This document shows positions 36,137 to 45,653 of a stretch of DNA of 64,000 bases, piece by piece. This DNA is from Nitrosopumilus sp. Its GTDB lineage: Archaea; Thermoproteota; Nitrososphaeria; Nitrososphaerales; Nitrosopumilaceae. Below the pieces are notes generated by a model. The model was not told the origin of the DNA. It ran no database searches and was given only the letters and a program-made list of their open reading frames with translations. The stretch is taken from NCBI RefSeq assembly GCF_025698945.1, contig NZ_JAILWM010000004.1, forward strand, positions 124,001-188,000. Direction: 5' to 3'. How positions within the stretch are numbered: the stretch's first letter is position 1; each line of letters opens with the position of its first letter. The position numbers and the translations under genes were made by a program.

Positions 36137-37066
36137 ATGAACGAGTTCTACCAAAAAGACATCATCTCAATTAAGGACTTTAACAAGGAACAACTCGAAA
36201 AAATCTTTTCATCTACTGATAAGATTATCCAGCTAAATCCAACTGATAGGCGAGAGATCTGTAAAGGCAAGACATTGGGATATCTATTCTATGAACCAAG
36301 CACTAGAACCCGTCTTAGTTTTGATGCTGCAATGGCATCAGTTGGTGGAAATTCCTTGGGAATATCAAATGTTACTTCGTCATCCACACAAAAAGGTGAG
36401 AGTCTAGCTGATACTGTAAAAATCATGTCAATTTACTCAGATGTTCTGGTTTTACGACATACCTTAGATGGTTCTAGTAGATTTGCAGCAGAAGTTTCAG
36501 AGAAACCAGTAATTAATGCCGGGAGTGGAACTGAGGAGCATCCCACACAGGCAATTCAAGATTTGTACACTATTAAAAAAGAGAAGAAAAAGATTGATGG
36601 ATTAAAGATTGGAATTGTTGGTGATCTAAAATACGGCCGTACTGTATATTCACTTTTGTATGGACTTGGAAATTATGATGTTGATGTGAGATTGATTTCG
36701 CCTGAATCACTTCGTATTCGCTCTGATTCAGTTTATGAAATCAAAAAGAGATTGGATTTCAAAGAATCAACAATTATTGAAGAGCATATTGATGAACTTG
36801 ATGTTCTTTATGTGACAAGAATTCAAAAAGAGAGATTCCCTGATGAAGAAGAATATCTTAAAGTTAAAGGAAGTTATGTAGTTGGTTTGGATTTACTAAA
36901 ACAAATGAAAGATGATGCAATAATTTTACATCCACTACCTAGAATTGATGAAATTTCTCCTGAAGTTGATAATACAAAAAATGCTAAATACTTTAAGCAA
37001 GCTGAATATGGGAAACATACACGTGCAGCCCTCTTAGGCTTGACTCTAAATGAGAATGCATTTTAA
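36137..37066 (+). CDS. pyrB: Aspartate carbamoyltransferase catalytic subunit
   Basis: A 309-residue PyrB. Carbamoyl phosphate loop EPSTRTRLSFDAAM (about 55-68), HPTQAIQDLYTI (about 137-148) and HPLPRIDEI near the C-terminus are all present. It makes N-carbamoyl-aspartate. ATG start. Only 41 bp lie between this ATG and the pyrI ATG, so the two divergent promoters overlap. Confidence 0.96.
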   Translation: MNEFYQKDIISIKDFNKEQLEKIFSSTDKIIQLNPTDRREICKGKTLGYLFYEPSTRTRLSFDAAMASVGGNSLGISNVTSSSTQKGESLADTVKIMSIYSDVLVLRHTLDGSSRFAAEVSEKPVINAGSGTEEHPTQAIQDLYTIKKEKKKIDGLKIGIVGDLKYGRTVYSLLYGLGNYDVDVRLISPESLRIRSDSVYEIKKRLDFKESTIIEEHIDELDVLYVTRIQKERFPDEEEYLKVKGSYVVGLDLLKQMKDDAIILHPLPRIDEISPEVDNTKNAKYFKQAEYGKHTRAALLGLTLNENAF

Positions 37067-37118
37067 TTTCTTAGAACATCCGTATTCCATATATCTAGAG
37101 ACAAACAACTAAGATTGA

Positions 37119-37829
37119 TTGACACAAACTAAGATTATTCCAATATTTCCTTTAGATTTAGTTTTATTTCCTAGACAAGAACTCCCACTTAGAATTTTTG
37201 AACCTAGATACAAGCAATTAGTTGATGACTGCATGATTGGTGATGGGCAATTTGGTGTGTGTCTTATTGATGAAAATAATTCTGTAAATGGTTGGAATTC
37301 TCCCAAACTCGTAGGAACAATTGCAAAAATAACAAAATGTGAAGATGTCAACATGGATGGATTACAACTTCACATTGAAACAATTGGACGAAATTCATTT
37401 AAGATAAAAAAAATTATTCCTCCATCAATTTCCCAGCCTGCTAACTATGATCCCCTTTCAGTTGAAGGACATCAGGAGATATCTGACATGCATGAGAAAA
37501 TTGGCACTGGCGAGAAAATGTACATTAGAGCTGAAGTTGAAATGATTCCTGAAATTGATGAGAATATTTCACTTGGAGAATGGAATGATTTAGTTGAATT
37601 GTGGAAAAAGAAAATTATTACACAGGCATTACCGCAAATTGTAGAACCACACTCATTAGAACATGTTCTTGAGCAATACTATCTTACTACTGAAACACCA
37701 ACAATAGATTACATCTATTCATTAGCTGCACTAGGTGCAAAAGATCCTAATGAACTTCAACCAATTCTAGAAGCAAGAACAAAAGAAGAATTAATTCAAA
37801 GTATGCATCAATTACTGACAGTAAAATAG
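37119..37829 (+). CDS. LON N-terminal (substrate-binding) domain protein
   Basis: A 236-residue stand-alone LON domain protein. The signature IPIFPLDLVLFPRQELPLRIFEPRY opens it (shown split: IPIFPLDLVLFPRQ, LPLRIFEPRY), followed by GDGQFGVCLIDE. There is no ATPase or protease domain, so it may recruit substrates to another protease or act alone. The C-terminal third is helical. TTG start, 52 bp after pyrB. Confidence 0.88.
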   Translation: MTQTKIIPIFPLDLVLFPRQELPLRIFEPRYKQLVDDCMIGDGQFGVCLIDENNSVNGWNSPKLVGTIAKITKCEDVNMDGLQLHIETIGRNSFKIKKIIPPSISQPANYDPLSVEGHQEISDMHEKIGTGEKMYIRAEVEMIPEIDENISLGEWNDLVELWKKKIITQALPQIVEPHSLEHVLEQYYLTTETPTIDYIYSLAALGAKDPNELQPILEARTKEELIQSMHQLLTVK

Positions 37830-37849
37830 GCCTTTAGAATGGTAATAAA

Positions 37850-39223
37850 ATGATGTCAATCAAAAAACTTGGAATTTTTATGATAGTCGGATGCTTGTTT
37901 TTTCCTGCAAGTAGTGTTTATGGACACGGATTAGGTATTGATACCATATCCTCAGTAAATATCCAAGGAGAAAAAATTTCCATCTCAGTTGAGATGCCAA
38001 TGTATTTTGAAAATGATCATGAACAAATTACAATCACTGCTACTAATGATGAAACTAAAGAAACTGCAAAAAATGTGACATTTCTAATTGGTTTGTTTCA
38101 AAATAATGAAATGATCTTTAGAAATTACTTTTTTGCAGAGGATGGCATCTTGCCAATTAAAGTAATACCTACAGAAGATGAAAAAATTACCATTCATGGT
38201 GAGCAAGATTCTTTGCTTGGTGCATGGCATGGAACAGAAACTAATCCAATAGAAATTACTGGTTCTGTATTTAATTCCGGCGGCTTGTATAATTTTGAGA
38301 TAGAAGTTAGAACCATTGATGAGCCTACTAACATTATTGAAGATTCCGGAGTATACTATGCAGATTTGAGCATTGTCTCAACCCAATCATTTCCACAAGA
38401 AGATCTAGAAAACAATAATGTAGATTTTCGTGTAAAATCATATTTTGATAAAATGTCGAATTTTTCATATGATCCTGAGGCTAAACAGGTAACAATTGAA
38501 ATGCCATTTGATTGGAGTGAAAATAAAATGTCTCATATACCAGTTGTTCACGTAGAGGTTCATTTTCCAAAAGATTTTGCTGAATTTCTTAGTCCTAGTT
38601 ATTCTGGCTATGCTAATGGTGTAGAATTATTCAAAGCTTCAGTTACAGTTGATGATTATACAGAAGATGATGAAAGAATAGTTCACTTTGTTTTATTGCA
38701 AGATCATCTACGATTCATAAAAAACCAAATGAAACAATCAGAAAAACCACTTTCTGAAAATATTATTTTCACTTTATCTAAAAGTGAAAAAACTGCATTT
38801 CCACTTACAGCATATACAAAAAGTGAGGACTTTCAAGTAAATCTTTCTTGGGATCCCTTAGATATTGAACCTGGTATTGATACAAATTTTGTTTTTACAA
38901 TTCGAGATGGTAAAACTGGTGAGCCACTAAGAAATTCTGATTATACTTTTGTAATAATTCAAAATGGACAAGAAATTCATCGTACATCAGGTACAGCTCA
39001 AGTTGGAGGTGAATTTGAAAAATATACATTTGCTGAAGAACAGACAGGCCCAACTATAATCAAATTTGAAAACATTAGAAATTCTGGGCAAGAAACTGAA
39101 TTTGGACTAGTTGTTGCACCTGAGTTTGGAACAATTGTAATGTTTGTTTTAGTAATTTCAATTATTGGAATAATTTTAGTTTCTAAAAAAATACCTTTAG
39201 CAACTAAATTGCAACAAGTTTAA
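37850..39223 (+). CDS. PEFG-CTERM surface protein with predicted N-terminal His
   Basis: A 457-residue exported protein. The signal peptide ends VYG, so mature residue 1 is His in HGLGID. The beta-rich body contains the shared motif MPFDWS..VVHVEVHFP (about 216-240) and a YANGVELF segment, both found in the paralogues at 47.5 and 49.4 kb. The C-terminus is a PEFG-CTERM sorting signal: APEFG, a hydrophobic helix and KK. Such proteins are expected to be processed and anchored by an archaeosortase. An N-terminal His plus a conserved internal His could make a copper His-brace; that is inference. Confidence 0.8.
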   Translation: MMSIKKLGIFMIVGCLFFPASSVYGHGLGIDTISSVNIQGEKISISVEMPMYFENDHEQITITATNDETKETAKNVTFLIGLFQNNEMIFRNYFFAEDGILPIKVIPTEDEKITIHGEQDSLLGAWHGTETNPIEITGSVFNSGGLYNFEIEVRTIDEPTNIIEDSGVYYADLSIVSTQSFPQEDLENNNVDFRVKSYFDKMSNFSYDPEAKQVTIEMPFDWSENKMSHIPVVHVEVHFPKDFAEFLSPSYSGYANGVELFKASVTVDDYTEDDERIVHFVLLQDHLRFIKNQMKQSEKPLSENIIFTLSKSEKTAFPLTAYTKSEDFQVNLSWDPLDIEPGIDTNFVFTIRDGKTGEPLRNSDYTFVIIQNGQEIHRTSGTAQVGGEFEKYTFAEEQTGPTIIKFENIRNSGQETEFGLVVAPEFGTIVMFVLVISIIGIILVSKKIPLATKLQQV

Positions 39224-39587
39224 CTGTGTCCATATTTTTATTTGTCTGAAAATCTTTTGTCATGATAGAAACTTTTTCAGCATCTCCATCAATTACAAAC
39301 AACTCCATGCATTTTTCTTTCTCAATTTTGCTGTGTAGATGTGTAGTAATCAAGTCTTCAAAATTATGGGTGATTCCTGATACTACATGATCAAACTCGT
39401 CATTATGGACTACCAAAAGTATGGCATGAATATCCCCTGACAAATCTGACTTTTGTTTTTCTTCAGAAACAAATGCTCTAATTCCTGCTCTAATTGCCTC
39501 TGATCTTCCTGAAAACCCCATAGAAGTTTGTAGTTTGTCTAATTCGGAGAGGATCTCATCATTTAATGAGATTGAGACTATTGGCAT
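39204..39587 (-). CDS. NikR-like ribbon-helix-helix metal regulator
   Basis: A 127-residue protein. The N-terminal ribbon-helix-helix domain (VSISLNDEILSELDKLQ, SGRSEAIRAGIRAFV) is followed by a NikR/ACT-type ligand domain. Metal ligand candidates are VVHNDEFDH, THLHSK and KCMELFVIDG; the HxH to Cys spacing is two residues longer than in classical NikR. It is divergent from the znuABC-like operon across 90 bp of AT-rich DNA, so that operon is its likely target. The metal could be zinc or copper rather than nickel. Confidence 0.8.
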   Translation of the reverse strand: MPIVSISLNDEILSELDKLQTSMGFSGRSEAIRAGIRAFVSEEKQKSDLSGDIHAILLVVHNDEFDHVVSGITHNFEDLITTHLHSKIEKEKCMELFVIDGDAEKVSIMTKDFQTNKNMDTVKLVAI

Positions 39588-39677
39588 ATGCCTAATGTTA
39601 TTAATTATCTTATAAGTTTAGCAATTAATCTTATTAACTTTTTATAGATATATTAATAATATTCATCCAATTGATGC

Positions 39678-40598
39678 GTGAATATTCAGACAAAACTAGC
39701 AATTACAGCAATTTTGATAGTAATCCCATTAAGCTCAATTGCAGTTTATGGAACAAACTTTGAGCAAGATTTCTCACCAAATTCAAATTCAAAATTACAA
39801 GCAATGACATCATTTTATGTTCTTCAGGAATTTGCTGAGAATATAGGACGAGATAAAGTGGATGTCACACTTCTTGTTCCAGAAGGAGTAGAACCTCATG
39901 ATTGGGAGCCAACCATTAAAGATGTTCAAAAAATGCAAGCAGCAGATCTAATAATTATCAATGGAATTGGTTTTGAAAATTGGGTTCATAAATTAGATAA
40001 GATGAATAACCATATAACAATCGTTGATACAAGTAACGGAATTTTAATAAAATTATTTGATGAAGACCTGGAACATGGTGATGAACATCATGATTCAGAC
40101 GATCCACACATTTGGCTAAATCCTGTATATGCAAAAATACAAGTTCAAAATATTGCTATGGCTTTTTCAAATTTAGATAACCAAAATCAGAAATTCTATC
40201 AATTAAATGCTAATCAATACATCTCTGAATTAGAAAGTCTAGATTCCAAGATAAGAAATGAATTGAAGAGTTGTAACAGTGATTTTATTGCATTTCATGA
40301 TGCTTTTTCATATTTTGCAGATGAATATGGTTTGACTCAACATACTATCACCTCATCAAACATATCACATGGTGAAGTAACTGCAAAAACTTTACAAGAG
40401 GTAATCTCTACTGCAAAAAAATTTAACATTAAAGTAATTTTTAGTGAAAAAAATATTGATTCTAAAACAACTAATATTATTGCAAATGAAATTGGAGGAA
40501 AGGTCTTAGTATTATCTCCTCTCGAAGTTTTCTCTGGAGATTCATATATTTCTGCAATGACACAAAATCTTGAGAATCTAAAGGAGGCATTGTGTTGA
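39678..40598 (+). CDS. Metal ABC transporter substrate-binding protein, ZnuA-like
   Basis: A 306-residue cluster A-I (ZnuA/TroA) metal-binding protein with an N-terminal signal/anchor. Ligands: His in EGVEPHDWEPT, His in DDPHIWLNP, His in FIAFHDAFSYFADEYG, plus an acidic residue near FSEKNID. A His/Asp-rich loop (EHGDEHHDSDD) precedes the second His, as in zinc-specific ZnuA. GTG start. It overlaps the ATPase gene by 7 bp. Confidence 0.9.
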   Translation: MNIQTKLAITAILIVIPLSSIAVYGTNFEQDFSPNSNSKLQAMTSFYVLQEFAENIGRDKVDVTLLVPEGVEPHDWEPTIKDVQKMQAADLIIINGIGFENWVHKLDKMNNHITIVDTSNGILIKLFDEDLEHGDEHHDSDDPHIWLNPVYAKIQVQNIAMAFSNLDNQNQKFYQLNANQYISELESLDSKIRNELKSCNSDFIAFHDAFSYFADEYGLTQHTITSSNISHGEVTAKTLQEVISTAKKFNIKVIFSEKNIDSKTTNIIANEIGGKVLVLSPLEVFSGDSYISAMTQNLENLKEALC

Positions 40599-41314
40599 AA
40601 GTAGTTGAAATTAATAATCTGACTGTTCAATATCCTGATGTTAAAGCACTTGATGATGTTAGTTTTGAAGTAAATCAAGGCGACTTTTTAGGCATAATTG
40701 GCCCTAATGGAGCAGGAAAATCTACTCTTTTTGATTCTATGTTGGGATTAAATACAAAGTATAAGGGAACTATCAAATTTTTTGGCGAAGACATTAGAAA
40801 ATCAAAAGATTATCTGAAAGAAATTGGATATGTACCACAAAAACCAATCTTTGAAAAAAATTTTCCAGTAACAGTAACTGATGTTGTACGAATGGGCTTA
40901 CGAAAAGAATCTGATGAAAATAAAATTGATGAGATCTTACAACAATTATGGATTCATGAATTAAGTGATAGAAGAATTGGTGAATTATCTGGTGGACAAC
41001 AACAGCGTGTATTTATTGCAAAAGCCTTGATTACAAAACCACAAATTCTGATTTTAGATGAACCTGTAACGGGAATTGATCAACAGAGCATAGATTTGTT
41101 TTATAGTATACTTAGAGAACTAAATTCTAAACAGAAAATCACGATCATTTGGTCATCTCATGATCTAGATGCGGTAAATCAACTTGCTAATCATGTTGCA
41201 TGTCTTAATAGAACATTATTTTTCCATGGTGAATCTGAAAAATTCTTTTCTAATGATGACCTAGTCAAGCAATACTCTGAAGCATCAATGCAGGAACATA
41301 TGCATCATCATTAA
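40592..41314 (+). CDS. Metal ABC transporter ATP-binding protein, ZnuC-like
   Basis: A 240-residue ABC ATPase: Walker A GPNGAGKST (about 37-45), signature LSGGQQQRVFIAKAL, Walker B ILILDEPVTGID and the H-loop His in IIWSSHD. The C-terminus ends EHMHHH, a His cluster that may sense or bind the metal. GTG start. Two bases separate it from the permease gene. Confidence 0.93.
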   Translation: MLKVVEINNLTVQYPDVKALDDVSFEVNQGDFLGIIGPNGAGKSTLFDSMLGLNTKYKGTIKFFGEDIRKSKDYLKEIGYVPQKPIFEKNFPVTVTDVVRMGLRKESDENKIDEILQQLWIHELSDRRIGELSGGQQQRVFIAKALITKPQILILDEPVTGIDQQSIDLFYSILRELNSKQKITIIWSSHDLDAVNQLANHVACLNRTLFFHGESEKFFSNDDLVKQYSEASMQEHMHHH

Positions 41315-41316
41315 TC

Positions 41317-42135
41317 ATGTCAATAGAAATTCTAACTTTTAGTTTTATGCATAGAGCATTAATCTCAGGCATAGCAATTGCTATTCTTTGTTCAGTTGTT
41401 GGTTTGTTTTTGGTTTTAAGACGATACTCTCTATTTGGTGATGCAATTGCACATTCATCCTTTGGTGGAATTGCATTAGGATTACTAGCAGGTGTTTATC
41501 CTTTATGGACTGCTTATGGTGTTTCAATTGCAAGTGCATTGATAATTACAAAAATCAAAGACAGATACAACATATCAGGTGATGCCTCAATTGCAGTTCT
41601 TTTGTCATCAGGTATTGCAGTAGGATTAGTGATTATTGGATTATCAGGCGGCTTTACTATTGATATCTTTAGTTTTCTCTTTGGCAGTATTCTTCTTGTA
41701 AGCGTAGATGACACTGTACTAATTTTAGCACTAACTGGAGTAATTCTAATAGTAATTTTATTACTGTATCGTCAGCTCCTTTATTCCACATTTAATGAAG
41801 AGCAGGCCAAAGTTAGTGGAATTCCTGTTGAGAAAATAAATTATCTGATTGTGTTTATGGCAGGAATAACTGTAGTTACATCAATACAGCTTGTAGGTGT
41901 TTTACTAATTTCAGCTTTGTTTGTAATACCCAATGTAACTGCAATTATGTATGGCAAGGGATTCAAACAAACTGCAATAATTTCGATGAGCTTTTCTGTC
42001 TTTTCTGTAGTTGTAGGAATTCTACTATCTTACATATTTGATATAACTCCTGCAGGAACTATTGTTTTGCTGGCAATTGGTTTACTTGCAGGTACTATGG
42101 GAATAAAATCTTCAGGATTATTATCTAAGAATTAA
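41317..42135 (+). CDS. Metal ABC transporter permease, ZnuB-like
   Basis: A 272-residue permease of the ABC-3 family with about eight helices. It has the typical start MHRALISGIAIAILCSVVGLFLVLRRYSLFGDAIAHSS (shown here by its parts FGDAIAHSSFGGIALG and LLISALFVIPNVTA). It completes the znuABC-like operon. Its last 11 bp overlap the converging CopC-CopD gene. Confidence 0.92.
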   Translation: MSIEILTFSFMHRALISGIAIAILCSVVGLFLVLRRYSLFGDAIAHSSFGGIALGLLAGVYPLWTAYGVSIASALIITKIKDRYNISGDASIAVLLSSGIAVGLVIIGLSGGFTIDIFSFLFGSILLVSVDDTVLILALTGVILIVILLLYRQLLYSTFNEEQAKVSGIPVEKINYLIVFMAGITVVTSIQLVGVLLISALFVIPNVTAIMYGKGFKQTAIISMSFSVFSVVVGILLSYIFDITPAGTIVLLAIGLLAGTMGIKSSGLLSKN

Positions 42136-44908
42136 TCAATAAATTTAATCTTCTTTTATCCTGAATGCTCTTTACAAAAAACAATGATGTTGCAATAATT
42201 CCTAATGCAATTAATGGAGATGCAATCTCTGTATACTTTAATTCAAAACTATTACTTGTAGAAATTTGTACAGTACTAACTGGGATTTCTGTAGTCTTTA
42301 CTGTAGCAAGCTTGTTTGATTGTTGTTCAACAAACCACACATTGTTGTTTCCATCTGATGCCATAAACTGAACAAAAGATGTCTCACTTGGAACTGGAAT
42401 CTCTACTAGATTTGTATTGTCTGGATCAAACACTCCAATTTTATCAACTGTATGTTGAGCAAACCAAATATTTCCATACTTGTCAAATGTCATTCCAAAT
42501 GGTAATGCATCTTTATCTGGAACTGTGACTCTCTCAAATGTTTCTAAGACTGGATTGAATTTAGTAATGGCTAAACCTGTGTGCTCTGCAATCCATAAAT
42601 CACCATTTTTATCAAAAATTAAGAATTCTGGAGCCTGAAGTGGTTCATCATTTGTGAATTGGGTAATCTTGTTAGTATCAGGCTCAATAAATCCAATCTT
42701 TCCTGCACCCGTGGTGCTAAACCAAATTTTTCCTTCTTCATCAATTGCTAAGGCAAAAGGCAATGATTGTTTGTCAGGAAGAACTATCTCTTCGAATTTA
42801 TCAAGATCTGGAATGTATTTTAGAATTCTATCTTTGTTGATTATGGTAATCCAAATATTTCCATCATAATCTGCAAGTAAGAATATTGGAGTATTATCTG
42901 AAATTACTGGATCAAGTTTTGGTATGGTTTTTGTAGTTATCTGCTTAGTCTCTGGATCAATAAACCCAATTTGATTTCTTGGGGTATCCGTAAACCAAAT
43001 TTTTCCACTATGATCTTGTGTTAGAAAAGTTGTAGTTAACCCGTCAAATGAATATGAGGAGAATTCATTTGAATCAAGTGAGAATTCCCATAATCTAGGC
43101 GCAGAAGGATCACTTATCCAGATTGAATTTTTTTCATCATATAATGGGAAAAGGGGTTTTGCGTCTTCAGGAAGTTGATATTCTATAATTTGAGTTTGAA
43201 GATTTTCTAGTCTTGGTTTTACTACCAAATTGATAATTTTACCCTCATTTGCACTTTCCATTCTTTGAGCTTCAATTTCCATCTCCCAATCGCCAGAGAA
43301 TCCAAAAGTTAATTCCCCTTGATACTCTACTGGCTTGTTTTCATCTTCTTTGATTACCTCCATTGGAACTTCGATAGGAGAGATATTTTTTGAAGGATTA
43401 GAAATTTTTACTTTAAGTTGATCATAATCATAAAGTGGTTTATTTTCAAAATCACTTACTTTGACAAGAATTGAATTTTGGCCACTTGCAAATGGTAAAA
43501 TCTCAATATCAAATTTAGCATTCTCGCTGTATTCTATTGTTTTAAAACCAAAGAAACTCTCTTGTGCATCTACTTTTTGAATTTCTCCTGCAGGAAGAGT
43601 TCCATTAGTCAGTAAAGCTACAACACCTAGAAGAATTATTCCTAAAGCTGCATCAACTTTGAGTGATCTCTTTAGCTTTTTGTGAACTGATATCTTTCCT
43701 GACTTGTAGTTTTTCTCTGCAGTTTTTTGTACTCTAAATTGAAAGAATCCTCCTAGTCCTACCATAATTGATGCAATTACAATCTTTAGAATTATCAATT
43801 GACCATAAACTGATTCAGTAATTACTCCAACATCACTTTCCAAAAACCATAACAATGTAGGACCTGTGATAATTACCACTCCTACAGCAATGATAAATGC
43901 AATTGAAAATCTTGGAATTAGTACTAAACTCATTTTGTCTCTGTTCTTTTCTTTTAATTGAGAAATTGTTGGCAATAATATGAAAACAAAATAGAATATT
44001 CCGCCAATCCATATTCCTGAAACTAAATTATGTAAATAATCTAAAACAAGTGCAGCATTTTCTCCACTTGCAGCACCATGTCCAATTAAGCTTGAAGTAC
44101 CAATTAGTGCTAATGTAGCTACTAGCATTGGAATTTGATTTCTTTTTGATAATATTTTTTTCCTATCTAAGGCAAACCATATTCCAAGTAAAATTATTGT
44201 AAGTATCATTCTGATTAACCAAGTATTTCCAAAAGTAGTTTGAATTGCATCTAGAGGTGATGATTCTATTCTAATGGTCTGAACTGCAATCATCAAAATA
44301 TCTGAAATAAAAACAAGAATCAAGCCTATTCCTGTAATTGACATAAATTTTCCGTGATGAAATGACTCTATCTTGTCAATTTCTTCTTTAATCAACTGCT
44401 TGTTTTGTGTTCCCCAAATTAGTAACGAGGCAATCACTGCACCCAAAACAATGGTTTGTCCTACAAGACCTGGATATCTTGCACCAGCTTCTGGAAAAAA
44501 TATCAAGTCTGATGGTACTTCTTTTCCCAATAGTTCAGGATCAATTATTACATTTCCTACTGCAAACAAAAATGCATTTGGAACCAAATGACCATCAACT
44601 TTTGATAGTACTTTGCTTGATACAGTGTAAACTCCATCTTCTAATGGTGGAGTAGTTACGATCAGTGAATCTTCTCCCTGATAATATTTTGTATCCTTGT
44701 TATCTATTTGATTTCCGTTACTGTCGATTACTTTGAGTGTGCTAAAATTTATTTCAACTGGCTCTGAAAAGTATACAATAACCTCTGTGTTTCCTGTTGG
44801 TGCATTTGATTCTAGACTAGGAATTGTTTCTAATGTAAAAGGATGTGCTGCTGCAAATGGAATTGAAACTGATAAAAATATTAGTAAAACAAAAAGAAAT
44901 TTTATCAT
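42125..44908 (-). CDS. CopC-CopD fusion with a Vgb-type beta-propeller
   Basis: A 927-residue chimera. After a signal peptide ending FAAA, mature residue 1 is His (HPFTLE), as in CopC copper proteins; the second CopC-type His is in KVDGHLVPN. A CopD region of about eight membrane helices follows (about 150-430), then an outside beta domain (about 450-590). A streptogramin-lyase (Vgb)-like propeller comes next, with repeated GNIWF/GKIWF blades (about 600-880), and a final membrane helix with a basic tail. CopC/CopD handle copper uptake or delivery. The propeller partner is unusual. Confidence 0.88.
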   Translation of the reverse strand: MIKFLFVLLIFLSVSIPFAAAHPFTLETIPSLESNAPTGNTEVIVYFSEPVEINFSTLKVIDSNGNQIDNKDTKYYQGEDSLIVTTPPLEDGVYTVSSKVLSKVDGHLVPNAFLFAVGNVIIDPELLGKEVPSDLIFFPEAGARYPGLVGQTIVLGAVIASLLIWGTQNKQLIKEEIDKIESFHHGKFMSITGIGLILVFISDILMIAVQTIRIESSPLDAIQTTFGNTWLIRMILTIILLGIWFALDRKKILSKRNQIPMLVATLALIGTSSLIGHGAASGENAALVLDYLHNLVSGIWIGGIFYFVFILLPTISQLKEKNRDKMSLVLIPRFSIAFIIAVGVVIITGPTLLWFLESDVGVITESVYGQLIILKIVIASIMVGLGGFFQFRVQKTAEKNYKSGKISVHKKLKRSLKVDAALGIILLGVVALLTNGTLPAGEIQKVDAQESFFGFKTIEYSENAKFDIEILPFASGQNSILVKVSDFENKPLYDYDQLKVKISNPSKNISPIEVPMEVIKEDENKPVEYQGELTFGFSGDWEMEIEAQRMESANEGKIINLVVKPRLENLQTQIIEYQLPEDAKPLFPLYDEKNSIWISDPSAPRLWEFSLDSNEFSSYSFDGLTTTFLTQDHSGKIWFTDTPRNQIGFIDPETKQITTKTIPKLDPVISDNTPIFLLADYDGNIWITIINKDRILKYIPDLDKFEEIVLPDKQSLPFALAIDEEGKIWFSTTGAGKIGFIEPDTNKITQFTNDEPLQAPEFLIFDKNGDLWIAEHTGLAITKFNPVLETFERVTVPDKDALPFGMTFDKYGNIWFAQHTVDKIGVFDPDNTNLVEIPVPSETSFVQFMASDGNNNVWFVEQQSNKLATVKTTEIPVSTVQISTSNSFELKYTEIASPLIALGIIATSLFFVKSIQDKRRLNLLINS

Positions 44909-44986
44909 TTGATCTTTTGAACATCATTGATAATTTAAACAGTTTTCATATATTCGACATTTGTACCAATTCACGTAAAGATAATA

Positions 44987-45640
44987 ATGTGTAAATTTTA
45001 TATGATTATAGTGAAGATAGCACTTTTCGGATTCATCGCATTATTATTCTCAATTGGAATGATTCTACCCTCGTTTGCACATACTACTGTAGAGATTGAC
45101 AAATATCATATTGAAGTTGGATGGGGACTAGAGCCTCCAATTGTGGGAATTAGAAATGATGTTGTCTTTAAAATAACTGAAGCCGGAGATACTGAAGGAA
45201 CACGAAAAGGAGTAACTAGTGCTTTTAAGAATTTAGAAGCTACAGTTGTTTTTGGTGGTGTTACTAAATTAATTGATGTTAGTGGTGATCCAAGACCTGG
45301 ATATTATTTTTCACCAATAATTCCAACTAAAACTGGAACATATTTTATGGATTTGCAAGGAGAAATTGATGGCATTCCAATTAATGTAGAAATTCCAATC
45401 GAAGACGTAGAAAGCACATCTGTTTTGAATTTTCCACCTCAAAGCAGTGAAGGCTCTGGCGATATTACTGCACTAAAAAATGCAATATCTGGAATCCAAA
45501 AAGATGTTACACAACTAAAGTCTGGTGAGATGATTGTAACATCAGATGGTGGTGCAGCATACGACTTTGCAATATTTGGTTTATCAATTGCAGCAGCAGC
45601 TATTATCTTAGCAATAATTGCTCTAGTAAAAAGAAAATAG
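44987..45640 (+). CDS. Exported C-terminally anchored protein with predicted N-terminal His
   Basis: A 217-residue protein (or 212 from ATG 45002). The signal peptide ends PSFA, leaving mature His at position 1 (HTTVEIDKYHIEVGW). A beta-sandwich domain of about 110 residues follows, then a short helical linker and a C-terminal helix with KRK. It resembles YtkA/CopC-like immunoglobulin domains in outline only. It is divergent from the CopC-CopD gene across about 80 bp, which supports a copper role; the role itself is inference. Confidence 0.75.
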   Translation: MCKFYMIIVKIALFGFIALLFSIGMILPSFAHTTVEIDKYHIEVGWGLEPPIVGIRNDVVFKITEAGDTEGTRKGVTSAFKNLEATVVFGGVTKLIDVSGDPRPGYYFSPIIPTKTGTYFMDLQGEIDGIPINVEIPIEDVESTSVLNFPPQSSEGSGDITALKNAISGIQKDVTQLKSGEMIVTSDGGAAYDFAIFGLSIAAAAIILAIIALVKRK

Positions 45641-45653
45641 AAAAGAGGAATTC

